Origin: Anaeromusa acidaminophila DSM 3853
GTDB taxonomy: Bacteria > Bacillota > Negativicutes > Anaeromusales > Anaeromusaceae
NCBI RefSeq assembly: GCF_000374545.1
Contig: NZ_KB894599.1
Coordinates: 1-64,000 of the forward strand
DNA length: 64,000 nucleotides
Direction of reading: 5' to 3'
Below the pieces are notes generated by a model that was not told the DNA's origin, did no database searches, and saw nothing but the letters and a program-made list of their open reading frames with translations. The translations under genes and the position numbers were made by a program. This document shows positions 48,601-58,595 of the stretch, in pieces; positions within the stretch are counted from its first letter, which is position 1, and every line of letters begins with the position of its first letter.

Positions 48601-49182
48601 GAAATCATACGCCACCATATGGCCGGTATCTACATCCCGCACATAAAAAGGAACATCCTCCCAATGGGCGTGCAAAAGACTTCCCGGCTGCGCGCCGCGA
48701 ATCTCTCCTTTTTCTTGTCCATTGCAAAAACGATCCGGGAAAATTTGATAGATGACGCCATCGGTCAGCCACTTAGGCGCAGCTTGCTGTTGATGCACGG
48801 TAATCTGCCAGGAACGCGGCCCTGGCTGTGAGCGGCGATAACCAAGCCCGCCCAGGCCGTCTTCACTAGCGCCATAATACCAAACCGTTCCATTCATTTC
48901 TTCGGCAATAAAATGATACCAAAGCCAGCCAGGCTCCTCCGGCGCTTCGTAGTCCACCTGCCAACAGCCCTCGCCTGCATCCTCCAACAGCACCAGCCGT
49001 TCTCCCTGTCCTTGCAGCCACAACCGCAGAGTGACTTTGCGCAGCGTCTCCGCCGGCGGCGTCCGAAAAGCCAGACGCACGTTAGCGCCGCAGCAAACCG
49101 CTCCAAAAGGCTGACGAAATTCACTTCGCCAGCTATGATGATACACCCAGGCGGTCGTCGTTTGTTCATGACCAGCCATCAT
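45691..49182 (-). CDS. Fused GH13 alpha-glucan hydrolase - GH77 4-alpha-glucanotransferase
   Basis: 1163 residues. Residues ~1-130 form a beta-sandwich like CBM34; ~140-650 a GH13 barrel of neopullulanase/cyclomaltodextrinase type with nucleophile Asp356 (GWRLDVVDE), acid Glu385 (LIGEVWED) and Asp460 (LVGSHDVPR). From ~662 a complete MalQ: RSAGLLLHPTSLPGPYGGGDLG, catalytic Asp in RLDHFRGIEAYWEVPA, Glu in VAEDLGIITPEVDALK and YTGTHDNDT. The pair would trim limit dextrins and disproportionate malto-oligosaccharides during glycogen turnover. Last gene of the glg operon. The domain seam near 650-665 shows no stop or frameshift. No signal peptide. Confidence 0.92.
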   Translation of the reverse strand: MMAGHEQTTTAWVYHHSWRSEFRQPFGAVCCGANVRLAFRTPPAETLRKVTLRLWLQGQGERLVLLEDAGEGCWQVDYEAPEEPGWLWYHFIAEEMNGTVWYYGASEDGLGGLGYRRSQPGPRSWQITVHQQQAAPKWLTDGVIYQIFPDRFCNGQEKGEIRGAQPGSLLHAHWEDVPFYVRDVDTGHMVAYDFFGGNLEGICSKLSYLADLGVTILYLNPIFLSVSNHRYDVADYHQIDPMLGETKDLVRLCKKAKELGMHVILDGVFSHTGSDSIYFNKEGRFPGVGAYQSKESPYYSWYRFKEYPEDYEAWWGIGTMPNVDEVNESYLDFIIRGPNSVLRHWLRCGVKGWRLDVVDELPDAFLEEFYRVLKEEDPEAVLIGEVWEDASRKESYGQMRRYLLGDELDSTMNYPFRKALLEFFLGRMTAQRTLRVLRSLQENYPAPHFYGAMNLVGSHDVPRILTELGEAPPGETLSEKERAFYRLPEEQRLLALQRYRLLVLWQMTFPGVPSVYYGDEAGVEGYRDPFNRGTFPWGREDEELLAWHRALIHLRRNQTALRRGFWLPLESGQEDVLAFLRTIENGQDALDGQGEEEVLLIAVNRHETEERWLTVTDEVRFKGRFVSLVDETQQPVAARDGVVTLRLPPLSGVVLKREEASVLPRSAGLLLHPTSLPGPYGGGDLGPEARKFVDFLARAGQSWWQMLPLNQPGPASCGSPYQALSAFAGNVALLSPDDLVTDGWLSVADLEPLSKGINGVYDWESVTAYKEQLVRRAFERLQPEWAAAPDYTLFCQCHGDWLKDYALFRAAKNRYKGLPWTQWPQGLRERRPVALDELRRQEGAAVELYQFEQFLFFKQARRLRDYANQQGVKLLGDLPLYVAHDSSDVWSRQQYFLLDSEGEPSGVAGVPPDYFSKDGQLWGNPLYDWKAMGQQNYRWWRRRLEVVLEVTDWVRLDHFRGIEAYWEVPAAAETAVEGCWQPGPGAALLAALRQEEGVLPLVAEDLGIITPEVDALKEAFSLPGMAVLQFAFRQTEDGVKYPLVSRNTIVYTGTHDNDTSRSWFETLARQDPGLASDIARLLQVRGGGVEAVVRALIRYAYACDGDVAILPVQDVLGLGREGRMNVPGVAKENWRWRLSPGALGERQAVWLAELCEQYGRKQR

Positions 49183-49213
49183 CTCAGCCTCGTTTCTCCT
49201 GCTTATTTTTAAG

Positions 49214-49286
49214 AAACCACTGATTTAGGCAATACTCGCGCTAAAGCCAAAGCAGCCAGCGGAGCATTTTCAAAATCAGTGGTTCC
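49214..49286 (-). other. Inverted repeat between glgA and glucanotransferase gene
   Basis: AACCACTGATTT (49214-49225) and AAATCAGTGGTT (49275-49286) are perfect complements enclosing a GC-rich 49-base loop. Either a large operon-internal RNA hairpin or the scar of a small mobile element. No T-run of note follows. Confidence 0.5.
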
Positions 49287-49316
49287 CTATACATAATTTG
49301 TATGTTTTTAGCAGCC

Positions 49317-50750
49317 CTAGCGCAGCAAACCGCGATACACTTCAACATATTTTTTAGCCGATGCACCCCAGCTATAATCGCAATTCATCGCATTACGCAC
49401 AATCTTTTCCCAAACAGGCTTATCGTAAAAATAATTCAAAGCCCGCTTAATTGTATACAACATGTCATGGGCGTTGTAATTGGCAAAGGTAAAGCCATTA
49501 CCCCGTCCGGTGTATTTATTAAAGGAAAAAACGGTATCCTTCAGGCCGCCCGTTTCGCGCGCAATCGGGATAGCGCCATAACGCAAGGCGATCATCTGCC
49601 CAATGCCGCAAGGCTCAAACTGAGACGGCATCAAAAACAGATCCGCCGCCGCATAGATCTGTCTGGCCAAGGTTTCGTCAAAGAAGATATTCACAGACAC
49701 TTTATTCGGGTGATCCCAGGCCATTTGCTGGAACATCTTTTCATATTGCGCATCGCCGGTTCCCAATACCACCACCTGCAAGTCTTCGCCAGCAACCAGC
49801 TCTCCGAGAATATGTCCAATCAAATCCAAGCCTTTAGGCGCTACCAGTCTGGAGACAATCGCGACAATCGGCACATCCCGCCGCACAGGCAACCCCAGCC
49901 GATCCTGCAATCGCGCCTTGTTCTCACGTCTTGCCAACAAATGGTCCGCATCGTAATTCACAAATATATGAGCGTCTTTTTTCGGATCATAACTGGCATA
50001 ATCAATGCCGTTCACTATCCCTTCCAATTGCCCATGACGCTGCCTCAGCAATCCATCCAGCCCTTCGCCGTAATACGCCTGCTGAATTTCCTCGGCGTAG
50101 CTGCAGCTGACCGTAGAGATACGATCCGCATAAACGATGGCGCCTTTCATCAAATTGACAGTCTGATTAAATTCCAAGGCTTCATCATACACATCTTCTC
50201 CCAAGCCCAAGACATCGCCCAGAATTTCACGACCAAATACGCCTTGGTAGCGCAGGTTATGAATCGTAAAGAGCGTCTTAATCCCTTGGTAAAAAGCCTC
50301 ATTCCGATAGAGACTGCGCAAATAGACCACCGCTAACGAAGCATGCCAGTCATGGCAATGCAACACGTCCGGCTGGAAATCTAAAACCGGCAGCATTTCC
50401 AGCACCGCCCGTGAAAACCAGGCAAAGCGCTCTGCATCATCAAAATAGCCATACAGCCCTGGCCGCTTGAAATAGTATTCATTATCTAAAAAATAGAAGG
50501 TAACGCCTTGATATACTAGCTTCTTTACGCCGCAATACTGCTGCCTCCAGGACACCGGCACGCTCAACTCCGCTACCGATTCCATTTGCGAAGTAAATTC
50601 TTTAGGAATATCCTCATACAACGGCAGTACCACCCGCACATCCACCTTATGTTTGTGCAGTTCCTGGGGCAATGAACCAATGACATCGGCCAGTCCCCCT
50701 GTTTTGATAAACGGAACCGCCTCAGAAGCAACGCAAAGCACTTTCATCAT
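49317..50750 (-). CDS. glgA: Glycogen synthase (ADP-glucose type)
   Basis: 477 residues, GT5 family. The ADP-glucose motif KTGGLADVIGSLP starts at Lys16; HCHDWHASLAVVYLR, TIHNLRYQGVFG, SRLVAPKGLDLI and the C-terminal PSQFEPCGIGQMIALRYG with TGGLKDTV are all in place. It adds glucose from ADP-glucose to glycogen ends in the cytoplasm. Preceded three bases away by glgD in the same operon. ATG at 50750 has AAGGTG six bases upstream; the next codon is also ATG. Confidence 0.96.
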   Translation of the reverse strand: MMKVLCVASEAVPFIKTGGLADVIGSLPQELHKHKVDVRVVLPLYEDIPKEFTSQMESVAELSVPVSWRQQYCGVKKLVYQGVTFYFLDNEYYFKRPGLYGYFDDAERFAWFSRAVLEMLPVLDFQPDVLHCHDWHASLAVVYLRSLYRNEAFYQGIKTLFTIHNLRYQGVFGREILGDVLGLGEDVYDEALEFNQTVNLMKGAIVYADRISTVSCSYAEEIQQAYYGEGLDGLLRQRHGQLEGIVNGIDYASYDPKKDAHIFVNYDADHLLARRENKARLQDRLGLPVRRDVPIVAIVSRLVAPKGLDLIGHILGELVAGEDLQVVVLGTGDAQYEKMFQQMAWDHPNKVSVNIFFDETLARQIYAAADLFLMPSQFEPCGIGQMIALRYGAIPIARETGGLKDTVFSFNKYTGRGNGFTFANYNAHDMLYTIKRALNYFYDKPVWEKIVRNAMNCDYSWGASAKKYVEVYRGLLR

Positions 50751-50753
50751 CGT

Positions 50754-51875
50754 TTACACCTTCCTTCCCTTGCGAATGACAACGGGATGATTTTCCTCTC
50801 CCTTGAGCCTTTTCCCTGCAGAAACATTTACATTTTTATCACACACGACATAATCCAAGCAAGAATTCTCGCCAACCACGCCTTTTTGCATAATGATGCT
50901 ATTGCGCACAACCGCGCCTTTGGCTACGGAAACGCCGCGAAAAAGAATCGAGTTTTCTACAACGCCGTCAATATAGCAGCCATTAGCCACCATGGAATTG
51001 GTAACCTGAGCGGCCTCTGTATACTGGGCTGGCGGCTCATCTTTAACCTTAGTATAAATATTTCCGCAACGCCCGAATAAATCCTGCCAAATAGGCGGCT
51101 TCAACAGCTCCATAGAATGTTGAAAATAAGTGGCCACCGAATTAACCCGAGCCACATATCCATCATACATCCACCCGAACATATCCAGCTCGTTGAGATT
51201 ACTAATCAAACAATGCTTGATAAAATCGTAGCCCCCACGAGCCGAAGTCGCTTCAATCAATTCGATCAAAAGCTCCCGCTCCAACAAAAACATACCCAAC
51301 GCCATGCGTTCTTCCGAAGCCGCACCGCCGGATACATGCATATCCCAAATACGCCCGCAATGATCCATTTCCAGCATCAGCGCCCCGTTGCAGTCATTCT
51401 CCTTGCAGTTGCGTTTGCTGTATACCACGGTGACATCCGCATGGCAGCTTTGATGATATTCCAAGACGGGCCGGAAATCAATATTGCAAACCGCCTCCGA
51501 CCCGGCGATAACCACGTATTTTTGCCGACTGAAACGCAAATATTCCAGATTAGCGTGGAAATTTTCCACATCCCCCCGATACGCCATATAGCGCGGGTAG
51601 GTGGCATAGGCTGGCGGCAAAAGCGCCAATCCTTCTCGCTTACGAGCTAAATCCCACTCCTTGCCGGAGCGAAGATGATCCACTACGGAACGGTATTTAT
51701 GCCCCAGCAAGACTCCGACGTTGCCGACGCCGGAATTTACTACATTGGAAAGGACAAAGTCAATCAAACGATACCGTCCGGCAAAGGGAATGGCCCCTAA
51801 CGGCCGGTTGTGAGTCAGCTCGCTGACCAAGTCGTCCAGCTCATTCAGGTTGATGATTGCCATTAAGTCCATCAT
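50754..51875 (-). CDS. glgD: Glucose-1-phosphate adenylyltransferase, GlgD subunit
   Basis: 373 residues, nucleotidyltransferase-like domain plus left-handed beta-helix. It starts [20 protein letters not shown], typical GlgD, and lacks the GGQGTRL catalytic loop found in GlgC, having [17 protein letters not shown] instead. It modulates GlgC in a heteromeric ADP-glucose pyrophosphorylase, as known for Bacillus/Geobacillus. ATG at 51875 overlaps the glgC stop in an ATGA arrangement, with GGGAGG four bases upstream (the ATG next to it at 51872 is equally possible). Confidence 0.93.
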   Translation of the reverse strand: MMDLMAIINLNELDDLVSELTHNRPLGAIPFAGRYRLIDFVLSNVVNSGVGNVGVLLGHKYRSVVDHLRSGKEWDLARKREGLALLPPAYATYPRYMAYRGDVENFHANLEYLRFSRQKYVVIAGSEAVCNIDFRPVLEYHQSCHADVTVVYSKRNCKENDCNGALMLEMDHCGRIWDMHVSGGAASEERMALGMFLLERELLIELIEATSARGGYDFIKHCLISNLNELDMFGWMYDGYVARVNSVATYFQHSMELLKPPIWQDLFGRCGNIYTKVKDEPPAQYTEAAQVTNSMVANGCYIDGVVENSILFRGVSVAKGAVVRNSIIMQKGVVGENSCLDYVVCDKNVNVSAGKRLKGEENHPVVIRKGRKV

Positions 51876-53098
51876 TTCCCCTCCCTTCCGGCCAGCGCGC
51901 AAGCCAACTCCGTATAGCAAGAAAGCGTCTTATCTACTACGGTTTCCGCCGGCAGTTTGAGCTTCTCCGCAATGACGACGATCTCTCGCCGCCCTTGCGC
52001 ATTTACAGGGGTGCCAATACGGCAGTTTTCTCCCAGGCGAACCTGACGACCGACTACCGCTTTCTCCACGCGGCAGCCAGCGCCAATATACACGCCAGGC
52101 ATGAGGATGGAGTCTCGTACTATAGCGCCTTTTTCGACTACTACATTGGGGAAAACTACCGAGTGTTCCACTTCGCCGAAAATTTGGCAGCCTTCATTAA
52201 TGCAAGAACGCTTCACCTTTGCTTTCGGGCCGAGATAGTGCGGCGGGCGCGCCGGATTGACCGAGTAAATACGCCAAGACGCGTCAAACAAATCCAGAGA
52301 CGGCTTCTCCTCCAGCAAATCCATATTCGCCTGCCAGTAACTCTCTACTGTACCGACGTCTTTCCAGTATCCTTCAAAAGCATACGCCATGAGCCGCTTG
52401 CGTTCTTTGAGCATAGCCGGAATAACATTTTTACCAAAATCATGGCACGAGTCGGCCAGTTCCGCATCTTCTTGCAGATAACGTCGCAAAACCGCCCAAG
52501 AGAAAATATAGATACCCATGGAAGCCAAATTACTTTTTGGCTCTTTAGGCTTTTCTGCAAATTCAACAATGCGTGCATTTTCATCGGTCGACATAATGCC
52601 AAAACGACTGGCATCTTCCCAAGGAACGGGAATTACCGCAATGGTCACATCTGCCTGCTCCTCTTTATGAAAAGCCAGCATTTTTGCGTAATTCATCTTA
52701 TAAATATGGTCGCCCGATAAAATCAGTACATACTCTGGATTCATCTGCTCCAGAAAATTCAAGTTCTGATAAATGGCGTCTGCGGTTCCCTTGTACCACT
52801 GACCGCCTTCTTCACTCATATACGGAGGCAAAACGAAAACGCCTCCATCGCGTCGGTCCAAGTCCCAGTCGCTGCCTATGCCGATATAGGCATTTAGCGC
52901 TAACGGCTTGTATTGGGTCAATACGCCCACCGTATCAATGCCGGAATTATGGCAGTTGCTGAGAGTAAAATCGATGATCCGATATTTCCCTCCAAAGGGT
53001 ACTGCTGGTTTGGCAATCTGCTTCGTCAAATTCCCCAGACGCGTGCCCTGGCCCCCTGCCAGGAGCATGGCGACACACTCTCTTCTAGACATAGCCAT
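51872..53098 (-). CDS. glgC: Glucose-1-phosphate adenylyltransferase, catalytic subunit
   Basis: 408 residues. Catalytic loop [58 protein letters not shown] and the substrate loop [13 protein letters not shown]. Makes ADP-glucose and PPi from glucose-1-phosphate and ATP, the committed step of glycogen synthesis. C-terminal beta-helix with hexapeptide repeats. It overlaps glgB by 14 bases at its start and glgD at its end, so the operon is tightly coupled. The PPi it makes could feed the PPi-dependent phosphofructokinase. Confidence 0.96.
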   Translation of the reverse strand: MAMSRRECVAMLLAGGQGTRLGNLTKQIAKPAVPFGGKYRIIDFTLSNCHNSGIDTVGVLTQYKPLALNAYIGIGSDWDLDRRDGGVFVLPPYMSEEGGQWYKGTADAIYQNLNFLEQMNPEYVLILSGDHIYKMNYAKMLAFHKEEQADVTIAVIPVPWEDASRFGIMSTDENARIVEFAEKPKEPKSNLASMGIYIFSWAVLRRYLQEDAELADSCHDFGKNVIPAMLKERKRLMAYAFEGYWKDVGTVESYWQANMDLLEEKPSLDLFDASWRIYSVNPARPPHYLGPKAKVKRSCINEGCQIFGEVEHSVVFPNVVVEKGAIVRDSILMPGVYIGAGCRVEKAVVGRQVRLGENCRIGTPVNAQGRREIVVIAEKLKLPAETVVDKTLSCYTELACALAGREGK

Positions 53099-55022
53099 TC
53101 CCCCTCGTATCCTTGGTCATTTCTTGCTCTTCTTTAACTGCATGAAGCCGTAAATACACCGTCGCCAACGGCGGTAATCGCAATACAACAGAACATTCCT
53201 GACTATGCCAGGGTATCGGCTCCGATTGCACTACGCCATTGCCTTGACCGGAGCCTCCGAAACATCCGGCATCGGTATTGAATACTTCCTGATATTCACC
53301 CGGCGCGGGAACGCCGATGCGATAGCCATCGCGCACCACCGGGGTAAAATTGCAAACCACCAGAACCGCCTCTCCTTGACGGTCACGCCTCAAAAAGGAA
53401 ATTACGCTGTGTTCGTAATCCTGGCAATCCAGCCAAGAAAATCCGTCCCAATCATCATCGTTTTCCCAAAAAGCAGCATGCTGGCGATAAAAGCGGTTCA
53501 ATTCCCGTACGCAATGATGCATTGCCTGGTGCTGAGGGTAATCAAGTAAATGCCAGTCTAAGCTGTCGTCATGCTTCCACTCGATAAACTGGCCAAATTC
53601 TCCGCCCATGAAAAGCAGCTTTTTCCCAGGATGCGCCAGCCAATAGGCATAGAAGGCGCGAAGATTAGCGAATTTTTGCCAATAATCTCCAGGCATTTTG
53701 TTCAGGAGCGATTTTTTCCCATGCACTACTTCGTCATGAGACAAGGGTAGCACAAAATTCTCCGTAAAAGCGTACATCAAGGAAAAGGTCAATAAATTAT
53801 GGTACCACTTGCGGTGAATCGGATCGATCTCCATATAGCGGAGCATGTCGTTCATCCAGCCCATGTTCCATTTGAAGTTGAACCCCAAACCGCCGCAATC
53901 CGTAGGCCAGGAAACCATAGGCCAAGACGTTGATTCCTCGGCCATCATCATCGCTTGAGGATATTCCCGAAACACCGTCTCATTGATCTGCCGCAAAAGC
54001 GCCATGCCCTCCAGATTGCCGTTGCCGCCATAGCGATTCGGACGCCATTGCCCTTTTTTCCGCCCGTAATCCAGATACAAAATATTGGCTACCGCATCCG
54101 CCCGCAGGCCGTCGATATGATAGATATCCAGCCAAAAAAGAGCGTTGGAGATTAAAAAGCTTTTGACCTCCGGCCGTCCATAATCAAAATTGCAGGTACC
54201 CCAGCCTTCATTTTCTCCCTGCAACGGATCAGGATGCTCATAAAGAGGCGTGCCGTCAAAACGACGCAAGCCATGACCGTCACGGCAAAAATGCCCCGGT
54301 ACCCAATCCATGATGACCCCAAGACCTTGCTGATGGCAGCAGTCTACAAAATACATGAAATCTTGCGGCGTCCCATAGCGGCTGGTCACTGCAAAAAAGC
54401 CGGTAATCTGATAGCCCCAAGAGCCGTCAAAGGGATGCTCCGCCAATGGCAGCAGCTCAATATGGGTATAGCCCATTTCCGCTGCATACGGCACAAGCTG
54501 CTCCGCCAGTTCTCGGTATGTCAATGATCGCCCGCCAGGCGCGCGTCGCCAAGATCCCATATGGACTTCATAAATGAGCACAGGCGATTCATAAATACTT
54601 TGCTGCTTTTTCCGTTCCTGCCACAAGGCATCCTGCCACTCATAGCCGCCAAGCTCCCATACTACTGAGGCCGATTTGGGAGGCGTCTCCGCATGCACGG
54701 CATATGGATCGCTCTTTTCCAACACTTCGCCGTTAGCAGTATGGATAACATACTTATAAGCCATGCCCGCACTAGCTTGCGGTACAAAGAGCTGCCATAT
54801 TCCAGAGCGGGAATGGAGCTTCATTGCATGATGCTGTCCTTCCCAAGCGTTAAAATCCCCCACAAGCTGGACCAGTTTGGCATGCGGCGCCCATAAAGCA
54901 AAGCGCACTCCATCCACGCCGTCCTGTTTCATGCAATGCGCCCCCAATATTTGATAGGCGCGATACTGCGTTCCTTCATTAAATAGATAGAGATTATCTT
55001 TGGATAAAGGCGAAGGTGTCAT
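53085..55022 (-). CDS. glgB: 1,4-alpha-glucan branching enzyme
   Basis: 645 residues, GH13 with an N-terminal CBM48 ([21 protein letters not shown]). Catalytic residues lie in [19 protein letters not shown] (nucleophile Asp), [13 protein letters not shown] (Glu) and [12 protein letters not shown] (Asp). It creates alpha-1,6 branches in glycogen. Length and order match bacterial GlgB. It sits 29 bases after glgP. SD GGAGGGTGTGA before ATG. Confidence 0.96.
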   Translation of the reverse strand: MTPSPLSKDNLYLFNEGTQYRAYQILGAHCMKQDGVDGVRFALWAPHAKLVQLVGDFNAWEGQHHAMKLHSRSGIWQLFVPQASAGMAYKYVIHTANGEVLEKSDPYAVHAETPPKSASVVWELGGYEWQDALWQERKKQQSIYESPVLIYEVHMGSWRRAPGGRSLTYRELAEQLVPYAAEMGYTHIELLPLAEHPFDGSWGYQITGFFAVTSRYGTPQDFMYFVDCCHQQGLGVIMDWVPGHFCRDGHGLRRFDGTPLYEHPDPLQGENEGWGTCNFDYGRPEVKSFLISNALFWLDIYHIDGLRADAVANILYLDYGRKKGQWRPNRYGGNGNLEGMALLRQINETVFREYPQAMMMAEESTSWPMVSWPTDCGGLGFNFKWNMGWMNDMLRYMEIDPIHRKWYHNLLTFSLMYAFTENFVLPLSHDEVVHGKKSLLNKMPGDYWQKFANLRAFYAYWLAHPGKKLLFMGGEFGQFIEWKHDDSLDWHLLDYPQHQAMHHCVRELNRFYRQHAAFWENDDDWDGFSWLDCQDYEHSVISFLRRDRQGEAVLVVCNFTPVVRDGYRIGVPAPGEYQEVFNTDAGCFGGSGQGNGVVQSEPIPWHSQECSVVLRLPPLATVYLRLHAVKEEQEMTKDTRGNGYV

Positions 55023-55051
55023 TCACACCCTCCTTTCCCATTCTTCTCTTG

Positions 55052-57511
55052 CTACGATTCTTGCAGTATTTCCACAGGGCGAATTTTCCAAATCGCTTTA
55101 GCATATTCATCAATGGTGCGATCGCTGGAAAACACGCCAGACATGGCAATGTTCACCAAGCTGCGCCGCAGCCATCCCTCGCGATCACGATAAGCAGCGT
55201 CCAGACGCTGCTGCGCTGTCGCATAAGCGTCGAAGTCGCGCAATACAAAGAACTGGTCATTATGCCCCAAAAGCAAATCCATCAACAGCTTGTACGAATC
55301 CCCGCCGTCATAAACGCCTCTCATAATCTGATCAATAACTTGTCGAACCCGAGTATCGCTGTTGTAAATATCCCAGGCGTTATAGCCTCCTTGCGCGTAG
55401 TATTGGAAGACCTCTTCCGCTTTCAGGCCAAAAATAAATATATTTTCGTCGCCTACTTCCTCGGCGATTTCTACGTTAGCTCCGTCCAGCGTACCGATGG
55501 TGACCGCTCCGTTCATCATAAACTTCATATTTCCGGTACCGGACGCTTCCTTACTGGCGGTGGAAATTTGCTCGCTCACGTCGGCAGCCGGAAATACCTT
55601 CTCACCCAAGGAAACGGAATAGTTTTCTAAGAAAACAATCTTCAACTTTCCATCAATTCGCTGATCACTGTTGACTTTGTCCGCCACTTCGTTAATCAGC
55701 TTAATTACCTGTTTTGCCGTATTATAGCTCGGCGCCGCCTTGCCGCCAAAGAAAAAGGTCCGCGGAACCATGTCCAAATCCGGATTTTCTTGCAGTTGGT
55801 TATAAAGATGGATTACGTGAAGAATATTCAGAGTCTGCCGTTTATACGCGTGAATCCGTTTAATATGCACATCGTAAATAGATTCCGGATCGATGGATAC
55901 GCCGTACTGACGCTTCACAAAATCAGCCAGATCCAGCTTATTGGCCTTTTTCACCCGGTCCAATTCCGCCAACAGCCCTGCGTCATGCCGCTTATGCGCC
56001 AGCCTCCCCAAATCCGTAGGATGATAGATCCAGGAGTCGCCAATGGTTTCCGTAAGCAAGTTAGAAAGACGCGGATTGGCTTTGAGCAGCCAGCGGCGAT
56101 GCGTGATCCCGTTAGTTTTATTGTTGAATTTGTGCGGTGTTTCCTTCCAGAAGTCATGAAAAAGATGCTGCTTTAAAATATCCGTATGAATGGCCGCCAC
56201 GCCGTTAACGCTATAGCTTCCTAACACCGCAAGCCGCGCCATATGGACCATGCCGTCGGCAATAATGGCCATACGCCTAATTTTTTCATCATCATTCGGA
56301 AAGCGGTCTAACAGCCGCGCACAGTAGCGACGGTTGATTTCCTCCACAATCTGATACACCCGAGGCAGCAACGTAGCAAACATATCTACCGGCCAGCTTT
56401 CCAAAGCTTCCGGTAAAATCGTATGGTTGGTATAGGACACCGTACGGATCGTCATATCCCAAGCCTCATTCCATCCCAAACCTTCTTCATCCATCAAAAG
56501 ACGCATCAGCTCGGGGATGGCTACGGCAGGATGAGTATCATTGATATGCACCGCTACTTTGTCGGGCAACAGATGCATATCCGAGTATTTGCGCTTAAAT
56601 CGCCGCAAAATGCTCTGCAGTCCCGCGCAAACAAAAAAGTACTGCTGTTTTAAGCGTAAAAGACGCCCCTCGTAAAAGGTATCTTCCGGATACAAAATCT
56701 TGGAGATCGCCTCTACCTGCTGCTGATATTGTACTGCTTGCAGATAGTCGCCGCGGTTAAAGCTAGTCAAATCAAACTCGCTTTGCAACGGCTCCGCGTT
56801 CCACAAGCGCAGGGTATTAACCGTATTATTGTCATAACCGATAACAGGCACGTCATAAGGAACCGCCAAGACAGCCTGAGCATCCTGGTGTACCACCCGC
56901 ATATGCCCGTCTTGCTCGATCATTTCAATGTGACCGCCAAAACGCACCGTCACCGCTTTGTCCGCCTTGCGGTACTCCCATACATAGCGGTCCTTAAGCC
57001 AATGATCCGGCAGTTCTACCTGATAATTATCGACAATTTTTTGTTCAAACAAGCCATAGCGGTAGCGAATGCCATTGCCATGCCCCGGCAGCCCCATGGC
57101 CGCCAGAGAATCCAAAAAGCACGCTGCTAAGCGACCCAGACCGCCGTTGCCCAAACCAGCGTCCCGTTCCACTTCCAATAATTCTTGAAGATCGGTTCCT
57201 ACTTCCTTCAAGGCCGCTTCACACACATCACGAATGCCCAAATTAATAAGGTTGAGCTCCATAAGGCGTCCCAGCAGGAATTCAATAGAAAAATAGTAAA
57301 CCTGTTTTTCGCCGCGATCCGAATATTGCTGATTTGTCTGGATCCAGTTCGAGCTAATGTAATCCCGGACCACCATGCCTAAAGCCATATATTTTTCGCT
57401 TGGCAAGGCCTCGTCAATACTTTTCCCGTACAAAGACTGTACACGGGTTACAAAATTCTTGCGGAATATTTCTTTGGAGCTTTGTTGTTCAAGATCAGAT
57501 TTCATATTCAC
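55052..57511 (-). CDS. glgP: Glycogen phosphorylase
   Basis: 819 residues, GT35. ERDAGLGNGGLGRLAACFLDSLA, GNGIRYRYGLFEQKI, HINDTHPAVAIPELMRLL, VHIKRIHAYKRQTLNILHVI and the PLP-binding block EASGTGNMKFMMNGAVTIGT. Releases glucose-1-phosphate from glycogen with phosphate. First glg gene of the operon on the minus strand. The start is taken as GTG at 57511 (GGGAGAG close upstream); an ATG two codons later is far from the SD. The gap to the M48 protease gene upstream is 64 bases. Confidence 0.96.
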   Translation of the reverse strand: MNMKSDLEQQSSKEIFRKNFVTRVQSLYGKSIDEALPSEKYMALGMVVRDYISSNWIQTNQQYSDRGEKQVYYFSIEFLLGRLMELNLINLGIRDVCEAALKEVGTDLQELLEVERDAGLGNGGLGRLAACFLDSLAAMGLPGHGNGIRYRYGLFEQKIVDNYQVELPDHWLKDRYVWEYRKADKAVTVRFGGHIEMIEQDGHMRVVHQDAQAVLAVPYDVPVIGYDNNTVNTLRLWNAEPLQSEFDLTSFNRGDYLQAVQYQQQVEAISKILYPEDTFYEGRLLRLKQQYFFVCAGLQSILRRFKRKYSDMHLLPDKVAVHINDTHPAVAIPELMRLLMDEEGLGWNEAWDMTIRTVSYTNHTILPEALESWPVDMFATLLPRVYQIVEEINRRYCARLLDRFPNDDEKIRRMAIIADGMVHMARLAVLGSYSVNGVAAIHTDILKQHLFHDFWKETPHKFNNKTNGITHRRWLLKANPRLSNLLTETIGDSWIYHPTDLGRLAHKRHDAGLLAELDRVKKANKLDLADFVKRQYGVSIDPESIYDVHIKRIHAYKRQTLNILHVIHLYNQLQENPDLDMVPRTFFFGGKAAPSYNTAKQVIKLINEVADKVNSDQRIDGKLKIVFLENYSVSLGEKVFPAADVSEQISTASKEASGTGNMKFMMNGAVTIGTLDGANVEIAEEVGDENIFIFGLKAEEVFQYYAQGGYNAWDIYNSDTRVRQVIDQIMRGVYDGGDSYKLLMDLLLGHNDQFFVLRDFDAYATAQQRLDAAYRDREGWLRRSLVNIAMSGVFSSDRTIDEYAKAIWKIRPVEILQES

Positions 57512-57575
57512 GCTTCTCTCCCTTCCTGACTGTCAGTCCTATCGTCTCACTACCACCTGCTGCTTTCTTATTGTT

Positions 57576-58595
57576 TCAGTACCGCCGCAACGCCTCTAAG
57601 TATCGTTCCATCAGTTCTTCCTGAGAAACCCCGTAGGCGGCGGCATCACTTTCTGCGATTGTCATAATGCGTCGGTCATCATAATAGATATAAAACTGGG
57701 TTCCGTCACTGTCCGGCACATAACGCTCCGGTGAAAATCCCGCGCTGCTCCGGGCCCGATAAATAGCTCCTGCTGCAGAGAAAGCCCGAAATACAGGTTC
57801 CTGCCCGGCAACAGTCGATTTAAAGGGAGGCAGATTCCATGCTCCATCCTTCACCTGCTTAGCGCCTTCATCTACAAAAGGACGCACACCGGCATCCCGC
57901 GCATAGCCCAGTACTTTTTCCACCCGTGAATTCGCCTCGGGATGACTGGAAAATAAGTCCGGGTGATAATTTTGATTTATTGTGGCTAGTTTGCGTAAAC
58001 CCATAGCCATGCCATAGGGGTTGTAGCCCGCCTTAAAAGAATGTACAAAGCCCAGTTGGTCCGCTTCTCTCTCATCGTCTCGGCTGTAACCGGCCATTAG
58101 CACTTGATACGCCAAACTCTGCAAGGCCACCCCTCTGTCGCCGAAGAGCACACTGAAAAGCAAGCCCATTCCCAAACTTTTTTCCATCTGCCTCACGCTG
58201 TGCCGTTTAACCACATGCCCGACTTCATGGCCGATAACGCCAGCCAGTTCATCGTCATCCGGCATCAAATCCACTAACCCCTTAAAAACATAGATAAAAC
58301 CGCCCGGCACAGCCAACGCATTCACTTCTTTAGAATTTAAAACCTTAAACGTATAAGGAAGGTCTTGCCGATCCGATACCTTCACTAGGCTCATACCTAT
58401 TTTTTGTATGCGTTCTTGCAACTGCGCGTCATCTACCAGACCGTATTTTTTCTCTAATTCTTTCGCCACATCGCGGCCCATCGATATTTCCTGGTCTTTA
58501 CTAATCAGCCCTGCTTCCGCCGTCGGCTGCCAGAATCCAGCCGCAAACAGCAACGCCATGCATACAAAAACAATCCGTTTTAAAAGCTCACGCAC
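57576..58595 (-). CDS. M48 family metalloprotease, exported
   Basis: 339 residues. The N-terminal signal peptide KRIVFVCMALLFAAGFW ends at AEA near residue 28. The zinc site is HEVGHVVKRH in ELAGVIGHEVGHVVKRHS, and the third ligand lies in DEREADQLGFVHSF. The C-terminal ~90 residues are outside the peptidase domain and unassigned. It resembles BepA/YfgC- and Loi-type periplasmic M48 proteases that act in envelope quality control, which fits a diderm cell. GTG start with GGGGGA nine bases before. Upstream of, and on the same strand as, glgP; no functional link is evident. Confidence 0.88.
   Translation of the reverse strand: MRELLKRIVFVCMALLFAAGFWQPTAEAGLISKDQEISMGRDVAKELEKKYGLVDDAQLQERIQKIGMSLVKVSDRQDLPYTFKVLNSKEVNALAVPGGFIYVFKGLVDLMPDDDELAGVIGHEVGHVVKRHSVRQMEKSLGMGLLFSVLFGDRGVALQSLAYQVLMAGYSRDDEREADQLGFVHSFKAGYNPYGMAMGLRKLATINQNYHPDLFSSHPEANSRVEKVLGYARDAGVRPFVDEGAKQVKDGAWNLPPFKSTVAGQEPVFRAFSAAGAIYRARSSAGFSPERYVPDSDGTQFYIYYDDRRIMTIAESDAAAYGVSQEELMERYLEALRRY

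Noticed and set aside
49302-50336. 344-codon open frame antisense to glgA
   Set aside because: Fully covered by glgA on the other strand, whose motifs are intact; no SD and no recognisable domain.
51857-52720. 287-codon open frame antisense to glgC
   Set aside because: Shadow of a tightly conserved gene; no independent coding signal.
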